Source: Saccharothrix espanaensis DSM 44229 (GTDB taxonomy: Bacteria > Actinomycetota > Actinomycetes > Mycobacteriales > Pseudonocardiaceae). Taken from it: a stretch of 64,000 bases of DNA. The notes beneath the pieces are model-generated. The model was not told the DNA's origin. It saw only the letters and a program-made list of their open reading frames with translations, and made no database searches. Where the stretch lies: assembly GCF_000328705.1 (NCBI RefSeq), contig NC_019673.1, forward strand, positions 620,001 through 684,000. The letters run 5' to 3'. This document shows positions 9,662-16,872 of this stretch, in pieces. Within the stretch, counting starts at the first letter, position 1. Each line of letters opens with the position of its first letter. The position numbers were made by a program, and so were the translations under genes.

Positions 9662-9695
9662 GACAAATTGAGTTGTCTTGACAAACGAAGTTGTC
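9662..9695 (+). promoter_or_regulatory. Duplicated palindromic operator of the ArsR operon
   Basis: Two copies of GACAA-N6-TTGTC stand end to end at 9662-9677 and 9680-9695, an 18-bp period. The TTGACA at 9678-9683 could be a -35 element inside the array. The array ends 17 bp before the ATG of the ArsR gene, so binding of a dimer to either copy should block transcription. Autoregulation is inferred from position. Confidence 0.72.
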
Positions 9696-9712
9696 GGTGA
9701 GAGGGTTCTCCC

Positions 9713-10300
9713 ATGCTTGAAGTGGCGGTGATCGAGGACGCGGCTACGGCCGAGGTCTCGCTGGACCCGGTGCGGGCCCGGCTGCTGGCCGAACTGGCCG
9801 AGCCGAGCTCGGCGACCATGCTGGCGGCCAAGGTGGGGCTGCCCCGGCAGAAGGTCAACTACCACCTGCGCACGCTGGAGCAGCACGGGCTGGTCGAGCT
9901 GGCCGAGGAGCGCCGCAAGGGCAACATGACCGAGCGGGTCATGCGCGCCACGGCGGCGTCCTACGTGATCTCGCCGATGGCGCTGGCCGCCGTGCAGCCC
10001 GACCCGGAGCGGTCGCCCGACCGGCTGTCCGCGCGGTGGCTGCTCGCGGTGGCGGCGCGGTTGGTGCGCGACGTGGGCAACCTGCTCACGGGCGGCGCGA
10101 AGGCGGGCAAGAGGGTGGCGACCTTCGCCATCGACGGCGAGGTCCGGTTCGCCACGGCGGGCGACCGGGCCGCGTTCGCCGAGGAACTGGCCGCGGCGGT
10201 GACCGGGCTGGTCGCGAAGTACCACGACGAGACGGCGGAGGGTGGGCGGGCGCATCGCGTCGTCGTCGCCGTGCACCCCAGCATTCCCAAGGAGTCCTGA
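9713..10300 (+). CDS. ArsR/SmtB-type winged-helix transcriptional regulator
   Basis: DNA-binding regulator of about 195 aa. The winged helix occupies residues about 15-75 (VRARLLAELAEPSSATMLAAKVGLPRQ split across helices, then KVNYHLRTLEQHGLV). No metal-binding cysteine motif is seen, so it is probably of the metal-free subgroup that travels with SRPBCC (AHSA1) genes. It is the first gene of a four-gene operon; its TGA shares one base with the next ATG. The duplicated operator just upstream suggests autorepression. The inducer is unknown. Confidence 0.88.
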   Translation: MLEVAVIEDAATAEVSLDPVRARLLAELAEPSSATMLAAKVGLPRQKVNYHLRTLEQHGLVELAEERRKGNMTERVMRATAASYVISPMALAAVQPDPERSPDRLSARWLLAVAARLVRDVGNLLTGGAKAGKRVATFAIDGEVRFATAGDRAAFAEELAAAVTGLVAKYHDETAEGGRAHRVVVAVHPSIPKES

Positions 10301-11013
10301 TGGGCCACGCGTACGAGGAAACCAACGAGGTCGAGCTGGCGGTCACGCCCGAGCAGGTCTGGGCGGCGATCGCCACCGGGCCGGGCATCGACTCGTGGTT
10401 CATGGGCAGCAACGAGGTCGAGGCCGGCGTCGCGGTGAAGGGCGCGTTCAGCGGCTACCAGCCGACGCACGGCGTCACCGCGTGGGAACCGGGCAAGCAC
10501 CTGGCCTACGGCGGGGAGAAGGAGCCGGACGGCCGGTTCATCGCCTACGAGTTCCTGATCGAGGGCCGGGAGCGGGGCAGCACCGTGCTGCGCATGGTCG
10601 CGAGCGGCTTCCTGCCCGGCGACGACTGGCACGACGAGTTCGAGGCGATGCTGGCCGGCGGCGCGATGTTCTGGCGCACGCTGATCGAGTACCTGGAGCA
10701 CTTCGCGGGCCGCACCGCCCGCCCGGTGACCGTGCCCGGCCCGCAGGTCTCGGACTGGGCCGAGCGCTGGGCCGCGCTGCACCGCGCGCTGGGCCTGACC
10801 GCCGCGCCGCGGCGCGGTGACGCGGTGACCGTCGACGGGATCCCCGGCGTCGTCTACTACGCCAACGGGCAGACGATCGGGATCCGCACGCCCGACGCGA
10901 TGTACCGGTTCTTCCAAGGTCTCGGTGGCTCGCTGATCGCGATGCACCACGTCTTCGCCGACGACGAGCGCGACGAGCGCAGCTGGTCCTCCTGGATGGG
11001 CGGGCTGTCGTGA
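10300..11013 (+). CDS. SRPBCC (AHSA1-like) domain protein
   Basis: About 237 aa. The first 145 residues form an SRPBCC/START-like ligand-binding fold, with the opening strand VELAVTPEQVWAAIATGPG and the WFMGSNEVEAG turn typical of AHSA1 proteins. The C-terminal 80 residues appear to be a second, less conserved half. It may bind a hydrophobic ligand. The start overlaps the ArsR stop (TGATG), indicating translational coupling. In ArsR-SRPBCC pairs the two are usually co-regulated, but the substrate here is unknown. Confidence 0.87.
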   Translation: MGHAYEETNEVELAVTPEQVWAAIATGPGIDSWFMGSNEVEAGVAVKGAFSGYQPTHGVTAWEPGKHLAYGGEKEPDGRFIAYEFLIEGRERGSTVLRMVASGFLPGDDWHDEFEAMLAGGAMFWRTLIEYLEHFAGRTARPVTVPGPQVSDWAERWAALHRALGLTAAPRRGDAVTVDGIPGVVYYANGQTIGIRTPDAMYRFFQGLGGSLIAMHHVFADDERDERSWSSWMGGLS

Positions 11014-11648
11014 CCGCGCTGGGAACGCGGCAGCGGTCCGGCACCGACGTGACCGGTCTGCTGCTGGGCTGCGGGGTGCTCGCCGGGCCGCTCTACCTGG
11101 CCACCGGGTTCGCCCAAGCGTTCACCCGGGACGGCTTCGACCTCCGGCGGCACCCGTTCAGCTTCCTCTCGTTGGGCGACGGCGGCTGGGTGCAGGTCGC
11201 GAACTTCGTGCTCACCGGGTTGTTGTTCCTGGCCATGGTCTTCGGGGTGCGGCGGGCGATCAAGGGACAGCGCGGCGGCACGTGGGGGCCGGTGCTGCTG
11301 GGGATCTTCGCGGTCGGCATGGTCGGCGGCGGCGTCTTCGTGGCCGACCCAGCGTTCGGGTTCCCGGTCGGCGCGCCGGACGGGCAGCCGGAATCGCTCT
11401 CGTGGCACGGGACCCTGCACGGGGTGGCGTTCTTCGCGGCGTTCCCGGCGCTGATCGCGGCGTGCTTCGTGTTCGCCCGGCGGTTTCGTGGCGGGTGGTC
11501 GTGGTACTGCGCGGCGACCGGGGTGATCTCCATGGCGCCCATGGCTTTCATGGGTTCGGAGTGGGGAACGGTGCTGCTGTACGCGGTGGCAGTGGTGAGT
11601 TGGCTCTGGGTGTCCGCGGTCGCGCTGAAGCTGCGCGCCGAAGTCTGA
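11010..11648 (+). CDS. DUF998 family integral membrane protein
   Basis: About 212 aa with six hydrophobic segments. DUF998 features are the FDLRRHPFSFLSLG loop after the first helix, the DPAFGFPVG loop and the HGTLHGVAFF segment. Function unknown. It starts with GTG inside the previous stop (GTGA overlap), so it is translationally coupled to the SRPBCC gene. The next gene follows after 14 bp. Confidence 0.83.
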   Translation: MTALGTRQRSGTDVTGLLLGCGVLAGPLYLATGFAQAFTRDGFDLRRHPFSFLSLGDGGWVQVANFVLTGLLFLAMVFGVRRAIKGQRGGTWGPVLLGIFAVGMVGGGVFVADPAFGFPVGAPDGQPESLSWHGTLHGVAFFAAFPALIAACFVFARRFRGGWSWYCAATGVISMAPMAFMGSEWGTVLLYAVAVVSWLWVSAVALKLRAEV

Positions 11649-11662
11649 GGAGAACGTCGAAC

Positions 11663-12457
11663 ATGGGTCAGGTCACGTCCGCGGACGGCACCGGTATCGC
11701 TTACAGCAAGGTCGGTTCGGGGCCCGCGCTGATCGTCGTCGACGGCGCGCTGTGCTACCGGGAGTTCGGCCCCGCCAAGCAGTTGGCCGAGGCGCTCGCG
11801 CCGCACTTCACCGTCTACACCTACGACCGGCGCGGTCGCGGCGAGAGCGGGAGCACCGGGCTTTACGACGTCGAGCGGGAGGTCGAGGACATCGCCGCGC
11901 TGATCGAGCGGGCGGGTGGCCGGGCGCACCTGTTCGGGATGTCCTCCGGTGGCGCGCTGGTCGCCGAGGCAGTGCACCGGGGTGTCGCGGCCGAGCGGTT
12001 CGCCGTCTACGAGTCGCCGATGATCGTGGACGGGTCGCGGGACCCGATGCCGGCGGACTACCCGGAGCGGATGAGCCGCGCGGTCGCCGCCGGCCGGCCG
12101 GGCAACGCGGTGAAGATGTTCATGAAGTTCGTCGGCACGCCCGGGTTGTTCGTCGCGCTGATGCAGGTCATGCCGATGTGGAAGAAGCTCAAGGGCGTGG
12201 CGCACACGCTGCCCAACGACCTGGCGGTGGTCGGTGAGCACCAGCGCGGGGTCGCGCCGCCCGCCGACCGGTGGTCCGGGGCGAAGGCACCCGGCCTGGT
12301 CATCGCCGGCGGCAAGAGCCCGGCGTGGATGCGCAACGCCCAGCAGGTGCTGGCGTCCGCGCTGCCGGACGGGCGGTTGACGGTGCTCGACGGCCAGACC
12401 CACATGGTCAAGGCGGACGTCACCGCACCGGTCCTGGTCGACTTCCTCACCCGCTGA
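11663..12457 (+). CDS. Alpha/beta hydrolase
   Basis: Soluble hydrolase of about 264 aa. The nucleophile elbow is GMSSGG, the oxyanion strand LIVVDGALCYREFG, the early motif YDRRGRGES, and the catalytic His lies in DGQTHMVK near the C-terminus. The RBS GAGGAG is just before the ATG. Last gene of the ArsR-SRPBCC-DUF998-hydrolase operon. The combination of a possible ligand-binding protein, membrane protein and hydrolase suggests handling of a small hydrophobic ester, but this is inference. Confidence 0.88.
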   Translation: MGQVTSADGTGIAYSKVGSGPALIVVDGALCYREFGPAKQLAEALAPHFTVYTYDRRGRGESGSTGLYDVEREVEDIAALIERAGGRAHLFGMSSGGALVAEAVHRGVAAERFAVYESPMIVDGSRDPMPADYPERMSRAVAAGRPGNAVKMFMKFVGTPGLFVALMQVMPMWKKLKGVAHTLPNDLAVVGEHQRGVAPPADRWSGAKAPGLVIAGGKSPAWMRNAQQVLASALPDGRLTVLDGQTHMVKADVTAPVLVDFLTR

Positions 12458-12557
12458 TCCGCCGGCCACGGGGCGCTGCCGCGACGCGGTGGCGTCCCGG
12501 CGGTTGTTGGTCCACAAAGGACTACTCTCGGGCCGGGTGATCCGGGAGGCAGCGAAT

Positions 12558-12587
12558 GCGTCGTGCCATCCGCACATGGCACGACGC
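12558..12587. terminator. Bidirectional hairpin between convergent genes
   Basis: A 12-bp perfect stem (12558-12569 with 12576-12587) and a six-base loop lie between the hydrolase operon and the convergent methyltransferase. It is the only strong structure in this 164-bp gap. Confidence 0.6.
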
Positions 12588-12621
12588 TCGACGCGGAGTC
12601 ACCGCCCCCACGTGACGGCTG

Positions 12622-13455
12622 CTACGGCTTGCGGGCGACCGCTCCGGCGATGCAGTACGACACGGCGTCGAGCTTCCTCAGTCGCGGCCCGTCCGGCCAC
12701 CAGTCCGCGCAGATCACCAGCCCGGGGTCGACCATCTCCAGGCCCTCGAACAGGCCGAGCAGCTCGGCGCGGGTGGCGAACCGGCCGGAACCCATGGGGG
12801 AGTGCAGGAACGTCTCCTCCATCCGCCGCGCGATCGCCGAGTGCTCCTCGGTTTCCGGGTCCATGAAGTGGCTGATCGCCACGTACGAGCCGGACGGCAG
12901 CGCCTCGACGTACTCGGCCATGATCTCCGCCGACGTCGGCGACGTGCCGTTGTAGTGGTGCAGCGTGCCGAGCTGGAACAGCGCCACCGGCCGGCTGAAG
13001 TCGATGTGCTTGCGCACCACCTCGTCCTGGAGGATCTCCTGCGGGCGGAAGATGTCCGCGGCGGAGAAGTGCGTCTGGTCGTTCTCCTCCAGCAGCGCGC
13101 GGCCGTGGGCCAGCACCACCGGGTCGTTGTCGACGTAGACCACTCGTGCGTCCGGCTGAATCCGTTGCGCCACTTGGTGGGTGTTCTCCGCCGTGGGCAG
13201 GCCGGAGCCGCAGTCCAGGAACTGGGTGATGCCGGTCTGGCCGGCGACGAACCGGGTGGCGCGGATGAGGAAGGACCTGTTGTCCACGGCCAACGTGGCC
13301 GCTTCCGGTGCGACCTGCTGGACGCGGCGCAGCACTTCCCGGTCGATCTCGTAATTGTCCTTGCCGTTGAGGAAGGCGTCGTAGACCCTGGCGATGCTGG
13401 CCTTGGTCGTGTCGATGTAGACGGGGGCGGCGGTGTCCGAGGACGGTCCCGGCAT
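12622..13455 (-). CDS. SAV2177-type SAM-dependent methyltransferase (DUF574)
   Basis: About 277 aa. This actinobacterial family is recognised by the N-terminal block ARVYDAFLNGKDNYEID, followed by a SAM-binding region FLDCGSGLPTAENTH and VVYVDNDPVVLAHGRALL. The substrate is unknown for the family. The ATG at 13455 has a good RBS (GAGGTCACC). It is divergent from the XRE-DUF5753 regulator, and the two are commonly neighbours of similar regulators in actinomycetes. The 221-bp space to the regulator presumably holds both promoters; I see no clear operator in it. Confidence 0.9.
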   Translation of the reverse strand: MPGPSSDTAAPVYIDTTKASIARVYDAFLNGKDNYEIDREVLRRVQQVAPEAATLAVDNRSFLIRATRFVAGQTGITQFLDCGSGLPTAENTHQVAQRIQPDARVVYVDNDPVVLAHGRALLEENDQTHFSAADIFRPQEILQDEVVRKHIDFSRPVALFQLGTLHHYNGTSPTSAEIMAEYVEALPSGSYVAISHFMDPETEEHSAIARRMEETFLHSPMGSGRFATRAELLGLFEGLEMVDPGLVICADWWPDGPRLRKLDAVSYCIAGAVARKP

Positions 13456-13676
13456 TGGTGACCTCGCAGTGGGGTTGGGGAGAGCGGCGGCCGTGCACCG
13501 CGGCACGACCCACCCAGCGTAGGTGCTTGGACTCACCGTGTGAGTGGGCAGTGTGCGGCGGACGGAGGAAGATCAGCGGTGTACGTTCAGTGACGATGCG
13601 ATTTCGGGCTGTCCGGGCGCAACCGCTGTTCGGGTGGACGGCGTCGCACGAGTGAGGACGATCGGGAGGATCAGCG

Positions 13677-14561
13677 ATGGCCACTGGTGACCCCGAGGGT
13701 TCGGCCACCGAGCGGGACGGCGGCCCCACCGCGCTGCGCATCGTGCTCGGCTCGCAGTTGCGCAGGCTGCGGGAGGGCGCGGAGATCAGCCGCGCGGACG
13801 CGGGGTACGCGATCCGCGGCTCGGAGTCGAAGATCAGCCGGATGGAACTCGGCCGGGTCGGGCTCAAGGAGCGCGACGTCTCGGATCTGCTGACCATGTA
13901 CGGGATGACGGACGCGGACGCGCGGGACAAGTTCCTGGCGATGGTCCGCCGGTCGAACGCGCCCGGCTGGTGGCACCGGTACACCGACCTCATGCCGGAC
14001 TGGTTCCAGGACTACGTCGGGCTGGAGGAGGCGGCGTCCCGGATCCTGACCTACGAGACGCAGTTCGTGCCCGGGTTGCTCCAGACCGAGGCGTACGCGA
14101 TGGCGATCGCCAGCCACGGCAGGCCGGAACTGGCCGGCCCGCCGGTGAAGCGCCGGGTCTCGCTGCGCATGCAGCGGCAGAAGGTGATGTTCCGGCCGGG
14201 CGCCCCGCGGCTGTGGGCGGTGATCGACGAATCAGTGCTGCATCGCCCGATCGGTGGGCGTCAGGTGCTGCTCGACCAGATCGAGCACTTGCTCTCCGTA
14301 ACCAAAGACGGACCCATCACTCTCCAGATCGTTCCGTACCAGTTGAGCGGTTACGCAGCGGAGGGTCCGTTCACCATGCTGCGGTTCAGCGAGCGCGACC
14401 TGCCCGACATCGTCTACCTGGAGCACCTGGCGGGTGCCCTCTACCTCGACAAACGGGAAGAACTCGAGGTCTACAGCAGGGTTTTCGACCGGTTGACGGT
14501 CGACGCGGAGACGCCCGACCGCAGCCGGCAGTTGCTGATGAAGATCCGAGCGGACCTGTAG
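13677..14561 (+). CDS. XRE-family regulator with DUF5753 (Scr1/WhiJ-like)
   Basis: About 294 aa. N-terminal HTH (about 20-75, LRIVLGSQLRRLREGAEIS and SESKISRMELGR) and a C-terminal DUF5753 domain (about 100-280, with WFQDYVGLEEAA, YETQFVPGLLQTEAYA and VYLEHLAGALYLD). Such proteins pair with DUF397 proteins; WhiJ of Streptomyces is a developmental example. RBS GGGAGGA precedes the ATG. The DUF397 gene lies 133 bp downstream behind a paired palindromic operator, so this protein is the likely ligand of that operator. It lacks the RsbW-like kinase found at some whiJ-like loci. Confidence 0.93.
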   Translation: MATGDPEGSATERDGGPTALRIVLGSQLRRLREGAEISRADAGYAIRGSESKISRMELGRVGLKERDVSDLLTMYGMTDADARDKFLAMVRRSNAPGWWHRYTDLMPDWFQDYVGLEEAASRILTYETQFVPGLLQTEAYAMAIASHGRPELAGPPVKRRVSLRMQRQKVMFRPGAPRLWAVIDESVLHRPIGGRQVLLDQIEHLLSVTKDGPITLQIVPYQLSGYAAEGPFTMLRFSERDLPDIVYLEHLAGALYLDKREELEVYSRVFDRLTVDAETPDRSRQLLMKIRADL

Positions 14562-14591
14562 CGCTCCTCCGTCCGGGGGAGATTCGTCCTC

Positions 14592-14667
14592 TGCATCTGC
14601 ACGTGCATTTACCCACCTCTCACGGAGTGCTACGGTCCGTGCACAGCCAGATGCACGTGCAGATGCA
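14592..14667 (+). promoter_or_regulatory. Promoter flanked by a 17-bp inverted repeat (DUF397 operon)
   Basis: TGCATCTGCACGTGCAT at 14592-14608 is repeated perfectly in reverse at 14651-14667. Each arm carries the palindrome TGCACGTGCA. Between them lies a plausible promoter, TTTACC (14608-14613) and TACGGT (14631-14636) with a 17-bp spacer. One arm abuts the -35 and the other sits just after the expected start of transcription, a layout suited to looping or double-site repression by the XRE protein upstream. Confidence 0.72.
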
Positions 14668-14694
14668 TCCCGTCGCGTGGGGTAGGTGATGTCG

Positions 14695-14934
14695 ATGGCC
14701 CTCAAGGCCCACAACGGCATGTCCGCGGCCGAGCTGCCGGACGTGACTTGGCGCAAGAGCGCGCGCAGCGGAGCGTACGGCAACTGCGTCGAACTCGCCG
14801 CACTGGACAGCGGTGAGATCGCGATGCGCAACTCCCGGTTCCCGGACGGTCCCGCCCTCGTCTACACCAGGGCGGAGATCGCGGCCTTCGTGGCCGGTGC
14901 CAGGGACGGGGAATTCGATGACCTCGCCGGCTGA
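14695..14934 (+). CDS. DUF397 domain protein
   Basis: Small protein of about 79 aa with the DUF397 core WRKSARSGAYGNCVELA, SGEIAMRNSRFPDGPALVY and a C-terminal helix. DUF397 proteins act with XRE-DUF5753 regulators, possibly as antagonists or co-regulators. GTG 14686 and ATG 14689 lie too near the Shine-Dalgarno GGGGTAGG; ATG 14695 has 8-base spacing and is preferred. The 3' end overlaps the next gene by 17 bp. Confidence 0.88.
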   Translation: MALKAHNGMSAAELPDVTWRKSARSGAYGNCVELAALDSGEIAMRNSRFPDGPALVYTRAEIAAFVAGARDGEFDDLAG

Positions 14935-15223
14935 CGCCGTGGTGCGGACTTCGTTGCAGCTGCGCCAGTTGATCGAGCGCGGTTTCCAGTTCCTGCACCC
15001 CAGGGACTCCCGGGGTGAGCTGGCGGCAGTGGTGGGTGTCCGGGCGCACGACGCGGTGATCGACGTCGTGCGGTTGCACACCGAGGACGACGTGGTGGCG
15101 ATCAGGATGCCCGCCGACGAGGTGAACGTCCTGTCCCCCACGAGATTCTCCTGGCGACGGCGCGGGCCGGCGACGAGCGTGCTCGACGAGCTGCTCGAAC
15201 TGCCCGACGACCGGATCGCCTGA
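14918..15223 (+). CDS. Hypothetical protein downstream of DUF397
   Basis: About 101 aa, acidic and probably soluble. It reads like a compact alpha/beta domain (LRQLIERGFQFLHPRD, AVVGVRAHDAVIDVVRLH, VVAIRMPADEVNVL). I do not recognise a family. Its ATG lies inside the DUF397 gene behind GGGGAATTC, so it is translated from the same mRNA. It is probably part of the XRE/DUF397 regulatory unit; a role is not evident. Confidence 0.7.
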   Translation: MTSPADAVVRTSLQLRQLIERGFQFLHPRDSRGELAAVVGVRAHDAVIDVVRLHTEDDVVAIRMPADEVNVLSPTRFSWRRRGPATSVLDELLELPDDRIA

Positions 15224-15231
15224 CCAGACGG

Positions 15232-15251
15232 CCCGTTCCACCCGGAACGGG
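15232..15251 (+). terminator. Hairpin after the DUF397 operon
   Basis: CCCGTTCC-ACCC-GGAACGGG forms an 8-bp stem with a four-base loop nine bases after the stop. Probable end of the operon. Confidence 0.5.
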
Positions 15252-15371
15252 ATGAGGGGCGGCACGTGTCCCTCGCCGACGAACCTGACCTGGAGACGCA
15301 GCGGGAACCGGCTCCGCGCCCGTTGTCCGGTTCCGTGACGCTCGAAGCGGAACTCCGTGTTCGTCGCCTCT

Positions 15372-15405
15372 GGCGCGAAGGTCGGCCGCACCCGACCTTC
15401 GCGCC
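15372..15405 (-). terminator. Terminator of the tetR-like gene
   Basis: A 14-bp perfect stem (15372-15385 with 15392-15405) and six-base loop sit directly after the stop of the minus-strand TetR gene. No U-tract, as is usual in actinobacteria. Confidence 0.7.
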
Positions 15406-15407
15406 GG

Positions 15408-16007
15408 CTAACTCCCGTCGAGACCGCGCAGCACCACGTCGAGGCCCCGGCGGAACCCGTCCGGCACCCCGAGTCCCGCGGTGGCGGTCTCCGCGAGCAG
15501 CGGGAACTCCGATTGTGCCGCCATGGCAGCGGTTCCGGGCCCGGACAGCGGTCCGAGGTGCTCCAGCTGCACCGCGCCGATCAGGTAGCCCAGCAGCGCG
15601 CGCAACGCCACCACCCGCCGTTCGCCGCGGAAACCGGCCTGTGCCAACACTTCCAGCACGGCCTCGGACCAGCGCAGCAGCGCGGGCGAGCGGTGCCGGT
15701 GGGTCATCGTCAGCGGCACCGCGTTCGGGTGCGCGGCGATCGCGTCCCGCACGCGGTGCACCAGGGCCGTGACCTGGTCCGGCCAGTCGGCCGCCGGCGG
15801 CCGGGTGTCCACTGTGGACAAGACGTGGTCAACGACCAGTGCCTCCAGGCCGGTCTTGTCCGGGACGTACCGGTAGAGCGACATGGTGCCCATGCCGAGT
15901 TCCTGGGCGACGGCGCGCATGGACAGGTCGGCCAGGCCGGCGCGGTCGATCACGGCGAGCGCGGCGGCGGCCAGGTCCTCGGGGGTCAGCGAACGGGGTC
16001 GGGGCAT
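15408..16007 (-). CDS. TetR-family transcriptional regulator
   Basis: About 199 aa. The HTH is at residues about 10-55 (LTPEDLAAAALAVIDRAG, LSMRAVAQELGMGTMSLYRYV), followed by an all-helical ligand domain of the TetR_C type. ATG 16007 is chosen because the upstream extension runs through the operator. It is divergent from the AhpC/TSA-like gene, and two inverted repeats lie between the two starts, so the protein very likely represses itself and that gene. The ligand is unknown; a redox or electrophile signal would fit the neighbour. Confidence 0.9.
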   Translation of the reverse strand: MPRPRSLTPEDLAAAALAVIDRAGLADLSMRAVAQELGMGTMSLYRYVPDKTGLEALVVDHVLSTVDTRPPAADWPDQVTALVHRVRDAIAAHPNAVPLTMTHRHRSPALLRWSEAVLEVLAQAGFRGERRVVALRALLGYLIGAVQLEHLGPLSGPGTAAMAAQSEFPLLAETATAGLGVPDGFRRGLDVVLRGLDGS

Positions 16008-16012
16008 GGTGC

Positions 16013-16067
16013 TTGACAGCGTACGACATACGCTCATACCGTGACGTAGGCGTACGAGGCACGCCTA
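16013..16067. promoter_or_regulatory. TetR operators and divergent promoter
   Basis: GCGTA-CGACA-TACGC at 16019-16033 lies between TTGACA (16013-16018) and TACCGT (16037-16042), a promoter reading toward the AhpC-like gene. A second repeat TAGGCGT-N7-ACGCCTA is at 16047-16067, just after the expected transcription start. Both are placed to block RNA polymerase. The two half-sites differ, so one may belong to another regulator. Confidence 0.68.
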
Positions 16068-16083
16068 CGAGGGGGTTTTCACG

Positions 16084-16605
16084 GTGTTGACGACGCGCGA
16101 GTGGGAGACGGTGCTGGGCGGTCCGGTACGGGTGCCGGACCCGGACCTGCTGGTGCACCTGCAGTTCCGGCGCTTCGCCGGCTGCCCGGTGTGCAACCTG
16201 CACCTGCGGTCGGTCGTCCGGCGGCACGCGGAGATCGAGGCGCGCGGCATCCGGGAGGTCGTGGTGTTCCACTCGACGGCCGAGGAGTTGCGGCCGCACG
16301 TGGCGGACCTGCCGTTCGCCGTGGTGGGTGATCCGGGGAAGGTGCTCTACGTCGAGTTCGGCGTGGAGTCCTCGCCCCGGTCGGTGCTCGATCCACGGGC
16401 CTGGGGATCAATCGCGCGGGGCTTGGCGCGCGACCTCGGGCCGGTCCTGCTCGGCCGCCGGCCGCTGCCCCGGCCGACCGGGGGACGGCTGGGCCTACCA
16501 GCGGATTTCCTGATCGCGCCGGACGGCCGGGTGATCGCGGAGAAGCGCGGCGAGCACGCCGACGACCAGTGGTCGGTGGACGAGCTGCTGCGCCTCGCCG
16601 GCTAG
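16084..16605 (+). CDS. AhpC/TSA (PRX-like2) thioredoxin-fold protein
   Basis: About 173 aa. A thioredoxin-fold peroxiredoxin-like protein with the redox motif GCPVCN near residue 34, then EIEARGIREVVVFHSTAEEL and a C-terminal FLIAPDGRVIAEKRGEHADD typical of the AhpC-TSA_2 subgroup. Likely reduces peroxides or disulfides in the cytoplasm. GTG start at 16084 behind GAGGGGG. Divergent from and presumably controlled by the TetR protein. Confidence 0.88.
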   Translation: MLTTREWETVLGGPVRVPDPDLLVHLQFRRFAGCPVCNLHLRSVVRRHAEIEARGIREVVVFHSTAEELRPHVADLPFAVVGDPGKVLYVEFGVESSPRSVLDPRAWGSIARGLARDLGPVLLGRRPLPRPTGGRLGLPADFLIAPDGRVIAEKRGEHADDQWSVDELLRLAG

Positions 16606-16635
16606 TTGTCCACAGGCTTGTCCACAGCTGTGGAC
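16606..16635 (+). other. Cluster of DnaA-box-like sequences
   Basis: Immediately after the stop codon, TTGTCCACA occurs twice in the same direction (16606-16614 and 16618-16626). A third, inverted and imperfect copy completes the palindrome TCCACAGCTGTGGA (16621-16634). TTGTCCACA matches the DnaA-box consensus of high-GC actinobacteria. No origin genes are nearby. It could be a DnaA-titration site or simply part of a transcript end. Confidence 0.5.
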
Positions 16636-16731
16636 CGATCGAACGCCTGTTCGACCAGTGCGCGACGGCTCGTCGTCACACCCAGCCGGCGGGGCCGGGC
16701 CGTGAGGGCGGGTCAGGGCAAAGGGAAATGC

Positions 16732-16752
16732 CCGCCAAGGTGTCCTTGGCGG
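16732..16752 (+). terminator. Short hairpin downstream of the AhpC-like gene
   Basis: CCGCCAAGG-TGT-CCTTGGCGG makes a 9-bp stem with a three-base loop about 130 bp after the stop. It may end transcription or protect the 3' end. Confidence 0.4.
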
Positions 16753-16826
16753 TTCAGGGAAGACACGTCCGGCAAATCCGAACAATTCCCACGTCTATTC
16801 TTGGCAGCTGTGGGAAAAGTGCGGGT

Positions 16827-16866
16827 GGACGCACCCCGGCCACGTGTGGTGGGCCGGGGTGCGTCC
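16827..16866 (-). terminator. Terminator of the secreted duplicated protein
   Basis: A perfect 15-bp stem (16827-16841 with 16852-16866) and ten-base loop lie just after the minus-strand stop at 16873. Confidence 0.75.
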
Positions 16867-16872
16867 GTTCGA

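Noticed and set aside
15266..15772. Plus-strand frame starting MSLADEPDLETQREP behind GAGGGG
   Set aside because: It runs through the terminator stem of the TetR gene and overlaps most of it; only the first 40 codons lie in free space and show no clear bias.
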